Shown here in pieces: positions 22,190 through 32,800 of a stretch of 64,000 nucleotides of DNA (position 1 is the first letter of the stretch; each line of letters opens with the position of its first letter). The stretch is from contig RPFO01000104.1 in assembly GCA_009746045.1 (NCBI GenBank), forward strand, positions 221,656-285,655, written 5' to 3'. The DNA comes from Mesostigma viride (taxonomy: Eukaryota > Streptophyta > Mesostigmatophyceae > Mesostigmatales > Mesostigmataceae). Under the pieces are notes generated by a model. That model was given only the letters and a program-made list of their open reading frames with translations. It made no database searches and was not told the origin of the DNA. The translations under genes were made by a program, and so were the position numbers.

Positions 22190-25100
22190 ATGGCCGCTAA
22201 AGATTGTCGATCCGTTTGGGAGTCACAACAGTATGTATCCGCCATGGAATATGCGCGCAGCAATTTCCACGTGGTGGTAAGTTCCTTCATGAGTATTCAC
22301 ATTGTAGTCTTGCTTGTGATTCATCGGCGGGTATATGTATCTGATGGGTAACAATGTCCCGTTGGAAGCACCGTGTCGGGTCGCGGGGTATCTGCTGCCG
22401 ACCAATACATCGATGGTTACTGACTGTCTTTGATCGCAGTGCTAATGATGGCGCGTGACCATCATAACTGAACGGTCCTGGGTTTGTCGAGCGGTTGCCT
22501 GCGTGTGTCTCGCTGTGCGTCTCTGCCCTTGCACCGCAGGCGCAACAGTATAAGCTGCCCGAGCAATTCGATCAAGCGTCCAAAGGGTGTCAGAGCACAT
22601 CCAACTGGGAGAGACTGGCGGTATCAAAGTACATGCTTGACGCATTGCAGGGCCGTCGGGCTACTTTTTGTAAGCATGTCACAGCTGGTAATGAGGCCAT
22701 GGAGAAGCCCGGAGAGGTGGCGGGGACCGAGGAGAGTGATGAGGGCGAGGACGAGGTTGCGCAGGCGGTCAGCGGTGAGAAGAAGAAGAAGGGGACCGAG
22801 GAGAGTGATGAGGGCGAGGAAGAGGTTGCGCAGGCGGTCAGCGGTGAGAAGAAGAAGAAGAAGAATGGGAAGGAGTCACCGTATTTGGTTGCGGTGAGTT
22901 CCCCTTTGCTTCTTCATGTGCTGCACGTGTACATGGATGTTTGTATACTACTACGAAGTTAGAGGAAGCATGAACGGCAATGCTGGACATGTGTGGACTG
23001 TTCTTCTCATGTGTTGTTGCTGTAAACCGTTGCTGTGCTGATTTGTGCATATCCTTGACATGTGTGCAGAGGAGGCAACTAACGCGGGCGGTCCGTTATT
23101 GGAGCGGCAAGTGTCTGAAGGAGATGCAGGACCCAGTGGGTGCGTGCTCGCAGGCGGCAGCTGTACCTGGAGAAGGGTTGTCGGGAACACCGGGGGATGC
23201 ACTTGTCCTGGACGCCGCGGCGTTGTGTCAGATGATCTGCAACCGCGCAGTGGCGTCGTTGCCCCACGTGGCGGCTGCGTTGGTTACTGCGGGGGAGGGC
23301 TCCTTCGGGCCGCGCATGCTGGCACACATGGCACTGTCTGCTCAGGTAGGCGACTGTGTGATTGCTTGTTGCATGCAACATGTTGACGACAATCTTTATT
23401 TGCATATGGGAACAGCGCGTTGATTACTTATTCATATGTGACAGCAAAATGTGGCCTGTGCTTTCTCTCCCTGCTGGTGGATGTAATGTTAGGCACAGCA
23501 CATGCGAATATCGGCTGTCCTCTTTGCTGATACTGCATGAATGACTCAATGCGTAACCCGCTTTCTCTCAGCACTGAATCTGTGGCACGAGAGGGGTGAG
23601 GGGGGGCGGCATCGGACAAGATGCTGAAGAGATGTAGAATCAAACAGATGGGAGGGGAAGCCAAAGTTACATGTGCAAGGAGACGTGTCCAGGGGGGGGG
23701 GGGGGGGCAGAGAATTGGAATTGAGTAGGAGGACAGCCAGATGGTATGGGCAACAGGACGGAAAGAATGTGGGTGTAATGGGGTGCTGGCATGCGTGGAT
23801 GGGTGTAATGGGGTGCTGGCATGCATGGATGGGTATAATGGGGTGCTGGCATGCATGGATGGGTGTAATGGGGTGCTGGCATGCATGGATGGGTGTAATG
23901 GGGTGCTGGCATGCATGGATGGGTGTAATGGGGTGCTGGCATGCATGGATGGGTGTAATGGGGTGCTGGCATGCATGGATGGGTGTAATGGGGTGCTGGC
24001 ATGCGTGGATGGGTGTAATGGGGTGCTGGCATGCATGGATGGGTGTAATGGAAGAGAATACGCATCCTTTTTGCCGGGGTCCTTACACCTTTCCCCTAGT
24101 AGACTCCTTGTTTTACTTTATTCTGTGGGAACATGCAGCTGGGAGGCATCCACATGCATGGAGTAACGGCTCCACTTGGGCAGCCAGGACATGCGACCAC
24201 TGGGCCGCTCCGCGAGGGCCTGGCAACGGAAGGGAGACTGCCGAAGAAGCGGGCCACAGGGCAGCCCCGCGAGGGCCTGGCAACGGCAGGGGGACTGCCG
24301 AAGAAGCGGGCCACAGGGCAGCCCCGCGAGGGCCTGGCAACGGCAGGGAGACTGACGAAGAAGCAGGCCACAGGGCAGCCGGGGAGGGCGGCACAGAGGC
24401 CGGGGGCGGAGGCGGAGGTGGCGGGGAGGGGGTGGAGGAGGGAGTTCCAGAGACGATGGCGGAGGAGGGGGAGACGGGGGCGGAGGCGGGGAGGAAGGCG
24501 GAGGCGGCGGGGACGGGGGGGACGAGGGAGTTGCAGAGACGATGGCGGAGGAGGGGGAGACGGGGGCGGAGGCGGGGAGGAAGGCGGAGGCGGCGGGGAC
24601 GGGGGGGACGAGGGAGTTGCAGAGACGATGGCGGAGGAGGGGGAGACGGGGGCGGAGGCGGGGAGGAAGGCGGAGGCGGCGGGGACGGGGGGGACGAGGG
24701 AGTTGCAGAGACGAGGGGTGCGGAGGAGGGGGAGACGGGGGCGGAGGCGGGGAGGAATGCGGAGGCGGCGGGGACGGGGGGGACGAGGGAGTTCCAGAGA
24801 CGAGGGGTGCGGAGGTGGGGCCGGTGGCGGATGCGGCGGGGAGGAAGGCGGAGGCGGCGGGGACGGGGGGGACGAGGGAGTTCCAGAGACGAGGGGTGCG
24901 GAGGTGGGGCCGTTGGCGGATGCGGCGGGGAGGAAGGCGGAGGCGGCGGGGACGGGGGGGGACGAGGGAGTTCCAGAGACGAGGGGTGCGGAGGTGGGGC
25001 CGGTGGCGGATGCGGCGGGGAGGAAGGCGGAGGCGGCGGGGACGGGGGGGACGAGGGAGTTCCAGAGACGAGGGGTGCGGAGGTGGGGCCGGTGGCGGAT

Positions 25101-27126
25101 GCGGCGGGGAGGAAGGCGGAGGCGGCGGGGACGGGGGGGACGAGGGAGTTCCAGAGACGAGGGGTGCGGAGGTGGGGCCGGTGGCGGATGCGGCGGGGAG
25201 GAAGGCGGAGGCGGCGGGGAGGGGGGTGGAGGAGGTCGTTCCCGAGACGATGGCGGCGGAGGGGGACACGGGGGGGAAGGCGGAGGCGGCGGGGAGGGGG
25301 TGGAGGAGGTCGTTCCCGAGACGATGGCGGCGGAGGGGGACACGGGGGGGAAGGCGGAGGCGGCGGGGAGGGGGGTGGGGGAGGGCGTTCCAGACTCGAG
25401 GCATGCGGAGGTGGGGCCGGGGGGGAAGGCGGAGGCGGCGGGGAGGGGGTACGTGGAGGTGGTTGAGTTAGGGTCCTCCACCGATGAGGAGGACCGCGGC
25501 ACGGTCATTGGGAAGCCAAAAAAGAGGAAGAGGAAGGTGGCTGAAAGTCAGGCATCGACGCCGGCGGCGAAGGAGGTAGTGGCGTCGCCAGGGCCGCAGA
25601 CGAGGAGGAGGCGGGCTGCACAGCAGGCTGCGGAGACGTCGAACACGGGGGGGAAGGACGGAGATCCAGACTCGAGGGGTGTGGAGGTGGGGACGGGGGG
25701 CAAGGCGGAGGCGGCGGGTACGGGGGGTGACGAGGAAGTTCCAGAGAGGATGGCGGCGGAGGGGGAGACGGGGGGGAAGGCGGAGGCGCTGCAGAAGGGG
25801 AAGCGTGGTGCGAGGCAGAGAGCGGAGGCGGCGATGAAGGTACTGGTGGTGGTCGATCCTCAGGCGAGTGCGGCGGCAGAGGGGACGGTGGGGAAGCCGC
25901 CAGGGCCAGAGTCGAGTGAGAAGGCAGCGGGGGTGAAGGCGGGAGACTGCGCCGATCTTCCCCTCGACCTTGCTCGGGATGATGATGATGCAGGGACAGG
26001 GCCACAGTCGAGTGAGAAGGCAGCGGGGGTGAAGGCGGGAGACTGCGCCGATCTTCCCGTCGACCTTGCTGGGGATGATGATGATGCAGGGACTGCCAGC
26101 CCTGTGGAGATCGATCGCACCACTGACCCGGCATTTCCGGCAGAGTGTCCTGGTCCCGACGAGGACTGCAGGCACTGCACGGAGAGTGCGGAACTGTTGA
26201 GAAAGCACGGTGAGCACAGGGTGAAGGCTGGCCGGGAGCACACGGGGCATGGGGGAAACAGCTGTGCCCCAGACGCTGCCATCGAGTTTGCCAACGCGGG
26301 AGCTGCGGTGGTGTCTGGTGGCGGGGTCGGGCTAGCACAGCTTCTCACGGGTCGAGCGAGGGGTCGCGCCCATGACCCCCAGCGATGCGAGCTGGGCACG
26401 TGCATCATCCGGTGGTTTATCGCTATCGATACAGAGCCGCGCAAGAATTACGAGCGGTGGCAGAAGAGGGTGCACAAAGGATGCGCTGATGCAGCGCAGA
26501 AGCCGGTGGGCAAATTCCTGGGTGCTGGGCGCTGCTTGACGACTGTGATGTGGCATCTGCAGGGGTGCGACCTCCGCGAAGTAGGCCACACATGTCGCCC
26601 CACGGAGGAGCTGCTCGTGAAGCTTCCTATCGACTGCCACATGAAGTGCACGCCATCGCGACGCCATGGTGGACACTCCATCGTCGAGGCCATCCAGATG
26701 GCGCTGACCCAAGGGTGCGGCACCAACGGTAACACGTTGTGCACCCCTGGGTGCGCGGGTTTCCATGAACCCCCTGTACGAGTCTTCAAGACTGTCCCCT
26801 CCATGATCCCGGTCATGGACTTCTTCATGGAGACTCTGCCGGCAAAGACTGCGCACCAACTGCCGGAAGAGATCGTGGTACGCATCACGGTGGGGGGCGA
26901 AGAGCGTAAAAGGTACGAGGTGACTGCGTGGCTCTGCGCCGTCCTCGTGTATAAACAGGAGAAGCACTGGCAGCTCCTACGGCGCGCTGGCAGGGCCGCG
27001 GCGTGGCGTGAAGTGGACAGTTTAGTTCACCCCAGGAACACCGTGCCCTTGGAAGGTGCAATTGGCGACAGGGCCAAGGACACGCTAGCCTGCATGTATA
27101 TTGTGGCTGAGGCACACCCTGTTTAG
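22190..27126 (+). CDS. Large repeat-containing protein with deubiquitinase (USP)-like C-terminus, four exons
   Basis: Exons are 22190-22276 (MAAKDCRSVWESQQ), 22540-22893, 23070-23345 and 24139-27126; all introns are GT-AG and phase 0. The product is about 1230 residues. Exon 2 has a duplicated acidic/basic block (GTEESDEGE.EVAQAVSGEK). Exon 4 opens with three REGLATAG..PKK repeats, then about 330 residues of Gly/Glu/Ala/Arg-rich repeat, a basic patch (KPKKRKRK), and an 87-bp direct duplication (25905-26100). The last 330 residues are ordered: CPGPDEDCRHC, GAGRCLTTVMWHLQGC, TEELLVKLPIDC, RRHGGHSIVEAIQMAL, and YEVTAWLCAVLVY, KHWQLLRR, WREVDS, ACMYIVAE. The late blocks resemble the USP end (YEL.AV..H..HY...R, W...DD..V, AY.L.Y), with His-Trp in place of His-Tyr. 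A canonical Cys box is not evident, so activity is doubtful. Confidence 0.5.
23776..24050 (+). repeat. 30-bp minisatellite inside an intron
   Basis: About nine copies of GGGTGTAATGGGGTGCTGGC plus ATGCATGGAT. It sits in the third intron (23346-24138) of the large gene. Confidence 0.9.
24440..25450 (+). repeat. G-rich coding minisatellite, about 90-bp unit
   Basis: The unit contains GGCGGGGAGGAAGGCGGAGG, GACGAGGGAGTT and CCAGAGACGAGGGGTGCGG. G-run length varies between copies (seven or eight G), so the translated frame switches between acidic (GAEVGPVADAAGRKAEAAG), Gly-rich and Arg-rich versions, yet no frame meets a stop over most of the array. Confidence 0.85.
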
Positions 27127-27209
27127 GTGTTCACCATGCACGCATGTATCCTGGGTTCCCGGCTTTGTCTCAATAGCTGCAGCTCCAGTTTCATCCTGTC
27201 ATGGCCTGA

Positions 27210-27680
27210 CACTCCAGGCGCCCCAGCTTAGGGGAATACAGCAGTAGTAGTGTAGAATAGATAGACCGTGGCCATGTACATGTATACGCCTCCTAGAGGC
27301 CCTATCCCAGCTAAGCCACGCGCTTTATTTCATCATGTACATGTGTGCCTATGATGAGCCACACTCCAGACGATGCCTAGCCTTATTTAGTAATGTTGTG
27401 CCCATGCAGGGAGTCACTCCCTGCTGAGAAGCCATGCCATAGCTCCTGTATAGCCATGATGATCTTCCCCCTCACAGGCATGCTCCCCCCTTACCCGGGC
27501 ATAGCGTGATAGACCATGAGGGTGCGGGTGCCCTGGTGCACCTAGAGCAAGTGTTGTTTACATTCCCACCCTTGCAGGAAGTAGCTTAGAATGTATTATA
27601 GGCTCATATGCCCCTTCTCAGGGCTATGTGCTACATATACTCCCAACGGAGTTATGTTCCTAATTAATTAATTAATTAAT
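27210..27680 (+). mobile_element. 3' part of an ORF1-only element
   Basis: It starts with CCCCAGCTTAGGGGAATACA (the last ORF1 codons and stop in other copies). The shared 3' UTR follows, then the CTCCCAACGGAG hairpin (27640-27651) and a (TAAT)n tail. It is heavily 5' truncated. Confidence 0.7.
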
Positions 27681-28589
27681 GGCCTGACAGGAGCATAGGT
27701 ACAAAACTTGAATCCTGGACACATGTATGGAGTGAGAGATGTATTCCTGGACGAATGCATGATGAACAAGGCCCACATGGATCGAGCACACTTGTTGCAC
27801 ACATTGCATTAATGCCCATGCAGCTTTGTCAAGAAGGCTCCACGCCCATGATAATATGTTTTACTACCCAGGGTAAGGATGACCCTGCATGGTGTAAAGG
27901 AGACAGCCTGGTGTGATTGCATCCCCTATGCATCTGCTGACCTTGGGACTGTTTTAAATATATTGCACCCACACTGTATAGATGCCAGGCGGTGCTACTG
28001 AGCATTTCAGATGGCAACTGTGACCTGACTAGATCCTTTATACTGAAAGAAGGACGGTTGTATCAGTTCCCCTGTTGTTGTGTATAGCCATCAAGGATAT
28101 CATGGTAGCTAGCAGTATATTAAGTGAGACAACTATAATTCTTAGGGTTATTTTGATCCACGAGGGCCCCAGCAGGAGCGAGTTACTAATTAAGTCTGGG
28201 CCGCTGTTTTTAGGCTATATAGTAGTGGACCTACATGTACATATTGACGTCTTGGGGAGACATCCACTATCTTTGTTGGGGAAAAGAAGTTGTCCGTGAC
28301 CCCACAACAGCCACACGATACTATTCCATGAATTAATTTGTTATGTTCGAAACGTACGTGTTACAAATATTGGAATTAATAACATGAAATCATGTAACAC
28401 ATGTGCAGCTGACTAGGGGCATATTAGTTGTCTCACTTCAAATATGGCGTTGGATCACCATGCGTCCATGTCCCAGTTAATAGTGTTTTTACTACATTAT
28501 GTGATACAACCTGTTGGTGATGGGTGTAAACTGCCACCTACTCGATCTGGGTGCCCAAGTGCACATGCACCTCCATGTATTCCAGGAAG
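27681..28589. other. No gene seen
   Basis: Roughly 0.9 kb of AT-richer spacer inside the 28-kb element. No coding frame with a recognisable domain, and no tandem repeat. Confidence 0.45.
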
Positions 28590-29135
28590 CACGCTAGACA
28601 GGACCCCTAGGGTAGAGAGCTAGGATACAACAGTGTTGGCTTCATGTTGTAGATAGCTTTGACCGGTAGGATTGCGTGTCCCCATCCATCCATCCATCCA
28701 TCCATCCATCCATCCATCCATCCATCCATCCATCCATCCATCCATCCATCCATCCATCCATCCATCCATCCATCCATCCATCCATCCATCCTCCCTCCCT
28801 CCCTCCCTCCCTCCCTCCCTCCCTCCATCCATCCATCCATCCATCCATCCATCCATCCATCCATCCATCCATCCATCCATCCATCCATCCATCCATCCAT
28901 CCATCCATCCATCCATCCCATCCATCCATCCATCCATCCATCCATCCATCCATCCATCCATCCATCCATCCATCCATCCATCCATCCATCCATCCATCCA
29001 TCCATCCATCCATCCATCCATCCATCCATCCAGCCAGCCAGCCAGCCATCCAGCCAGCCATCCATCCATCCATCCATCCATCCATCGGGGTTAATGCTCC
29101 GTGACTCCGCGACGCGAGCACGAGTTTAATTATAT
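28590..29135 (+). mobile_element. LINE 3' end with CATC/CCTC microsatellite tail and hairpin
   Basis: CGCTAGACAGGACCCCTAGG is followed by TTTGACCGGTAGGATTGCGTG and (ATCC)n at 28681-29086, interrupted by a CCTC block (28790-28825) and a CAGC block (29031-29060). The GTTAATGCTCCGTGACTCCG hairpin and TAAT repeats close it. This is the same order as in the copies ending at 7036 and 29940. A further inverted hairpin copy lies at 29170-29228. Confidence 0.7.
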
Positions 29136-29329
29136 AATTCATTAATGTATTCCAGCAGCAAATTGATTAATTAATTAAACGCGTGCTCGCGTCGCGGAGT
29201 AACGGAGCACGTGTCTATTAATTAATTAATTAATTAATGTGCACAACAGTTCGTAATTCATTAACTAGCTTATTAATTAATTGGCGTGTCACGAGTTGAA
29301 TACAAAATTTAAACTGATGAATTGGCGTC

Positions 29330-29940
29330 TCCGCATGTGCAGAGGACATGCATGGGGGTGCTAGTCCTCTTTAAGTGATTTGGAAAAAGATGATGGACAT
29401 GGCCAAGTGGGCCCATGGTCATGAATTTATTTATTAATTAATAGACACGTGACTGTGCAGGTCATAGAGGCCAACAAGCCCCATGCAGTGGGGAAGGAAC
29501 GTGTTTTCACACGAGGGCGGCATGCCAACCAACACCCCTAGGGTCGCGACCATCACAAAGAGAACATAGAACTGTTTTGTAGATCGCTTTGACCGGTAGG
29601 ATTGCGTGCACCCCTCCCTCCCTCCCTCCCTCCCTCCCTCCCTCCCTCCCTCCCTCCCTCCCTCCCTCCCTCCCTCCCTCCCTCCCTCCCTCCCTCCCTC
29701 CCTCCCTCCCTCCCTCCCTCCCTCCCTCCCTCCCTCCCTCCCTCCCTCCCTCCCTCCATCCATCCCTCCCTCCCTCCATCCATCCACCCTAAACCCTAGC
29801 TCCCTCCCTCCCTCCCTCCCTCCCTCCCTCCCTCCCTCCATCCAGCCTAAACCCTCCCTCCCTCCCTCCCTCCATCCATCCATCCATCCATCCGGGTTAA
29901 TGCTCCGTGACTCCCCAGTGGAAGCACGAGTTTAATTATA
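29330..29940 (+). mobile_element. LINE 3' end with CCTC microsatellite tail and hairpin
   Basis: AAAAAGATGATGGACATGGC matches the KKMMDKA.KWAQVIED coding end of the copy at 6342. Then comes TTTGACCGGTAGGATTGCGTG, (CCTC)n with some CATC (29611-29893), and the hairpin plus TAAT tail. Within the array, CCCTAAACCCTA (29788-29799) and CCTAAACCCT (about 29847) look like plant-type telomere repeat pieces. Confidence 0.65.
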
Positions 29941-30157
29941 TACTTAATTAATGTGCACATGTGTGTGCATGGGCAAAAGCTGGCTAACTCAATCAAAAGA
30001 CGATATAATAATTTAGTACTTAATAAGTTAATTAATAAGACATGTGCACCGTGTGTACAACAGGCATCAGTAATCACCGATAAGTAAACCAAGGCAACCA
30101 CGATGTTACATCATGGATCCAAGTCGACAAAGCTGCTGTCACGGTATCCTACATGTC

Positions 30158-31339
30158 CTAACCCCTGACACGCGGGAGGGGCACCGTGTTCCGTGGTGTC
30201 CCTGGAGCGTTCTCTGGGCAAGGCCTGGAAACAAAAGGCCGAGCATTGCGAAACAACTCCTCCACTTCAGACATCGTGGGTAGCTTGAAAGCAAGGGGGC
30301 CCAACCTTTTGGTGTGGTAATAGACATTGTGACACAAGTTAAATAGCCCTGAATCCACAGAATTCACGAAGAGAGCGCGGCCCTTATGCCGGAACAAGGA
30401 TACCACCATCACAAGGAAGGAGTACACATCATGGTCTCGCTGCGCTGTCACCACCCCTCCTGGCATGCCGGGCTGGTCCACTGTTGCGGGATGCCACCGA
30501 GGCTGACGATCCTTACCAGCCTGATGCGTGAAAATCCGTTCCCCCCCTCTTGTCGCCAGGCCGAGATCTGCAATACGGATTATCGGATGTGAACTTCCTG
30601 GCGCCATGGTGTAGAGAAAATTATCGAGCTTGACGTCATTGTGTATAATGTTAACGCCGTGCAAGCCAGCCAATGCCTTTGCACAGTCTGCAAGGACGCT
30701 GGGTGAGCAAACTTCGAAAAAACGCTGATTTTCCGGGGCATCACGGGCAGCATGCAAGTCACCACTCATTCTCTCCATGACAATACCACCTACTTCACCG
30801 CACGTGGACCAGAGCCCTTCTACTGCAGGGCAGACCTGCGGGCCAGCTATAGACATGAAACCGGCCTCCTTGGCCACTGCCACAACGGCGGTTATAACAG
30901 CCTCCTGGTAGTTTACCAGCAGCGTGTCTCGTCGAAGGCTTGCCAGCTTTACCACTAGCGTAGCCTCGCCACCTGGTGCACTCGAGCTAGCAGGGATAGC
31001 GTATAACGTGCCATGAGCACCTTTTCCTATACGGTCACCTGACAATTTCACTGCGATGAAATGCGTCAACTTGCTAGCGCTGTGAGAAACCTTTTGATCA
31101 TAATTCGTGAGCCGCTGCAATGCAATGCTCCAATCCGACGGTGCATTGGTTTGCAGCTCAACGTCCCTGCAAGCGTGCGAGTCCGCGCCGTTGAACACAC
31201 GCGACACCCTATGCAAAGCGGTGCATGTGCGCAGTCTGTAAGTCCGTGAATTAAAAGCCTGTCTCGCCCTTAATGCCGACAGGGTTCCCGGCGACAGGTC
31301 CTGTCTGTTGGTCGACATTTTTCTTTTGCAGCTGGCCAT
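30158..31339 (-). CDS. Serine/threonine-type protein kinase, element-borne
   Basis: Single exon, 393 residues, ATG at 31339. The first 95 residues are basic and unassigned. The kinase core follows: G-loop GKGAHG (105-110), catalytic-pocket Lys at 131 (LVVKLA), catalytic loop HNDVKLDNFL (H233, D235, K237, N240) with Asn in place of the usual Arg, and DLG (258-260) in place of DFG. The activation segment is short (RQPRWHPATVDQPGM), and VYSFLVMVVSLF matches subdomain IX. All key catalytic residues are present, so it may be active. The HND (non-RD) loop and DLG suggest a divergent lineage. The gene is divergent from the gene at 32801 across palindromic repeats and minisatellite array 3. Its role in the element is unknown; regulating the transposase or host factors is speculation. 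Confidence 0.8.
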   Translation of the reverse strand: MASCKRKMSTNRQDLSPGTLSALRARQAFNSRTYRLRTCTALHRVSRVFNGADSHACRDVELQTNAPSDWSIALQRLTNYDQKVSHSASKLTHFIAVKLSGDRIGKGAHGTLYAIPASSSAPGGEATLVVKLASLRRDTLLVNYQEAVITAVVAVAKEAGFMSIAGPQVCPAVEGLWSTCGEVGGIVMERMSGDLHAARDAPENQRFFEVCSPSVLADCAKALAGLHGVNIIHNDVKLDNFLYTMAPGSSHPIIRIADLGLATRGGERIFTHQAGKDRQPRWHPATVDQPGMPGGVVTAQRDHDVYSFLVMVVSLFRHKGRALFVNSVDSGLFNLCHNVYYHTKRLGPLAFKLPTMSEVEELFRNARPFVSRPCPENAPGTPRNTVPLPRVRG

Positions 31340-31440
31340 CGTCGGTAGGTATGAATGATGTCGATGTCCGTGAATTACGATGATACACGAGGTAGTCTAT
31401 ACCTAGGATCGAGAGCTTCTTCTTGTATGGCAATGCCGGC

Positions 31441-31930
31441 AGGGCGATGACGGTGACGGCCGTCACCGTCATCGCCCTCGACGGGCGTGATGAAACGGAC
31501 CTGGTTGATAGGCGGCAGCTATTGACAATATAGGCCGTTTTTTATTACTCCGAATAAAGAGTTAAGAGGTTGGCCCTCGCCAGGGCGATGACGGGGCGAT
31601 GACGGGGCGTTCACGCGCGTGATGAATAGAACCTGTTTGATAGGCAGCGGCTATTGGTAATATAGTTTGTTGATTAACAGAAGAGTTTAGATGTTGGCCC
31701 GTCGAGGGCGATGACGGTGACGACCGTCACCGTCATCGCCCTCGACGGGCCCGATGAAAAACCGATGTTTGATATGCGGCAGCTATTGGTAGTATAGGTC
31801 GTTGACTATTACTCCGAATAAACAGTTAACAGGTCAAGGCCCTCGGCCGGGCGATGACGGGGCGATGACGGGGCGTTCACGCGTGATGAATAGGACCTGT
31901 TTAATAGGCGGCGGCTATCGCTAATATATA
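31441..31930. repeat. Tandem repeats with long perfect palindromes
   Basis: A 38-bp perfect palindrome lies at 31441-31478 (half-site AGGGCGATGACGGTGACGG) and a 26-bp-stem, short-loop hairpin at 31698-31751 with the same core. Between and after them are loose copies of a 130-140-bp unit (GGGCGATGACGGGGCG, GCGTGATGAATAG, GGCAGCTATTG). It lies 100-600 bp upstream of the kinase start. Confidence 0.8.
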
Positions 31931-31939
31931 GGTCGGATA

Positions 31940-32500
31940 TTTGTGTAGCACCCCCCTCCTTCCCACGGCAGGTACGCAGCGACTCGCTGTTGTGCTGGCT
32001 GCAGTTGTGTACCACCTGTACGGTATTTGTGTACCACCCCCCTCCTTCCCACGGCAGGTACGCAGCGACTCGCTGTTGTCCTGGCTGCAGTTGTGTACCA
32101 CCTGTACGGTATTTGTGTACCACCCCGCTCCTTCCCACGGCAGGTACGCAGCGACTCGCTGTTGTCCTGGCTGCAGTTGTGTACCACCTGTACGGTATTT
32201 GTGTACCACCCCCCTCCTTCCCACGGCAGGTACGCAGCGAGTCGCTGTTGTCCTGGCTGCAGTTGTGTACCACCTGTACGGTATTTGTGTACCACCCCGC
32301 TCTTTCCCACGGCAGGTACGCAGCGACTCGCTGTTGTGCTGGCTGCAGTTGTGTACCACCTGTACGGTTTTTGTGTACCACCCCGCTCCTTCCCACGGCA
32401 GGTACGCAGCGACTCACTGTTGTGCTGGCTGCAGTTGTGTACCACCTGTACGGTATTTGTGTACCACCTCCCTCCTTCCCACGGCAGGAATGCAGCGACC
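31940..32500 (+). repeat. 85-86-bp minisatellite array 3, in divergent promoter
   Basis: About six and a half copies in the same orientation as array 1. It lies between the kinase (31339, minus) and the gene at 32801 (plus). Confidence 0.9.
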
Positions 32501-32800
32501 CGCTGTCGACCCGCTATTGCACTAAACCGCGTGCATCATTGCACATTAGGTGTGGCAGAATATCACCATGCACCCTCCTTCCCACACAAATCTCTGCTGC
32601 CCATGTGCGGCGTGGACATACAACAACAACTACTACAACAGGCTTTTTCCCGCAAATCTCACCACCCGGTTCTCAAGTCGAACGACGACATAACTTTTAC
32701 GAGTCCATTTTTCCTCGCATAGTGACTAACTAACTGTATCGCGGCGTGAACACTCCCGCAGACATCTCAGGTGCAGGCGGCAGCCTTTGCATTAGCGGAC

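Noticed and set aside
29434-29935. GGRE- and PPSL-rich proteins
   Set aside because: Translation of the CCTC array in a LINE tail.
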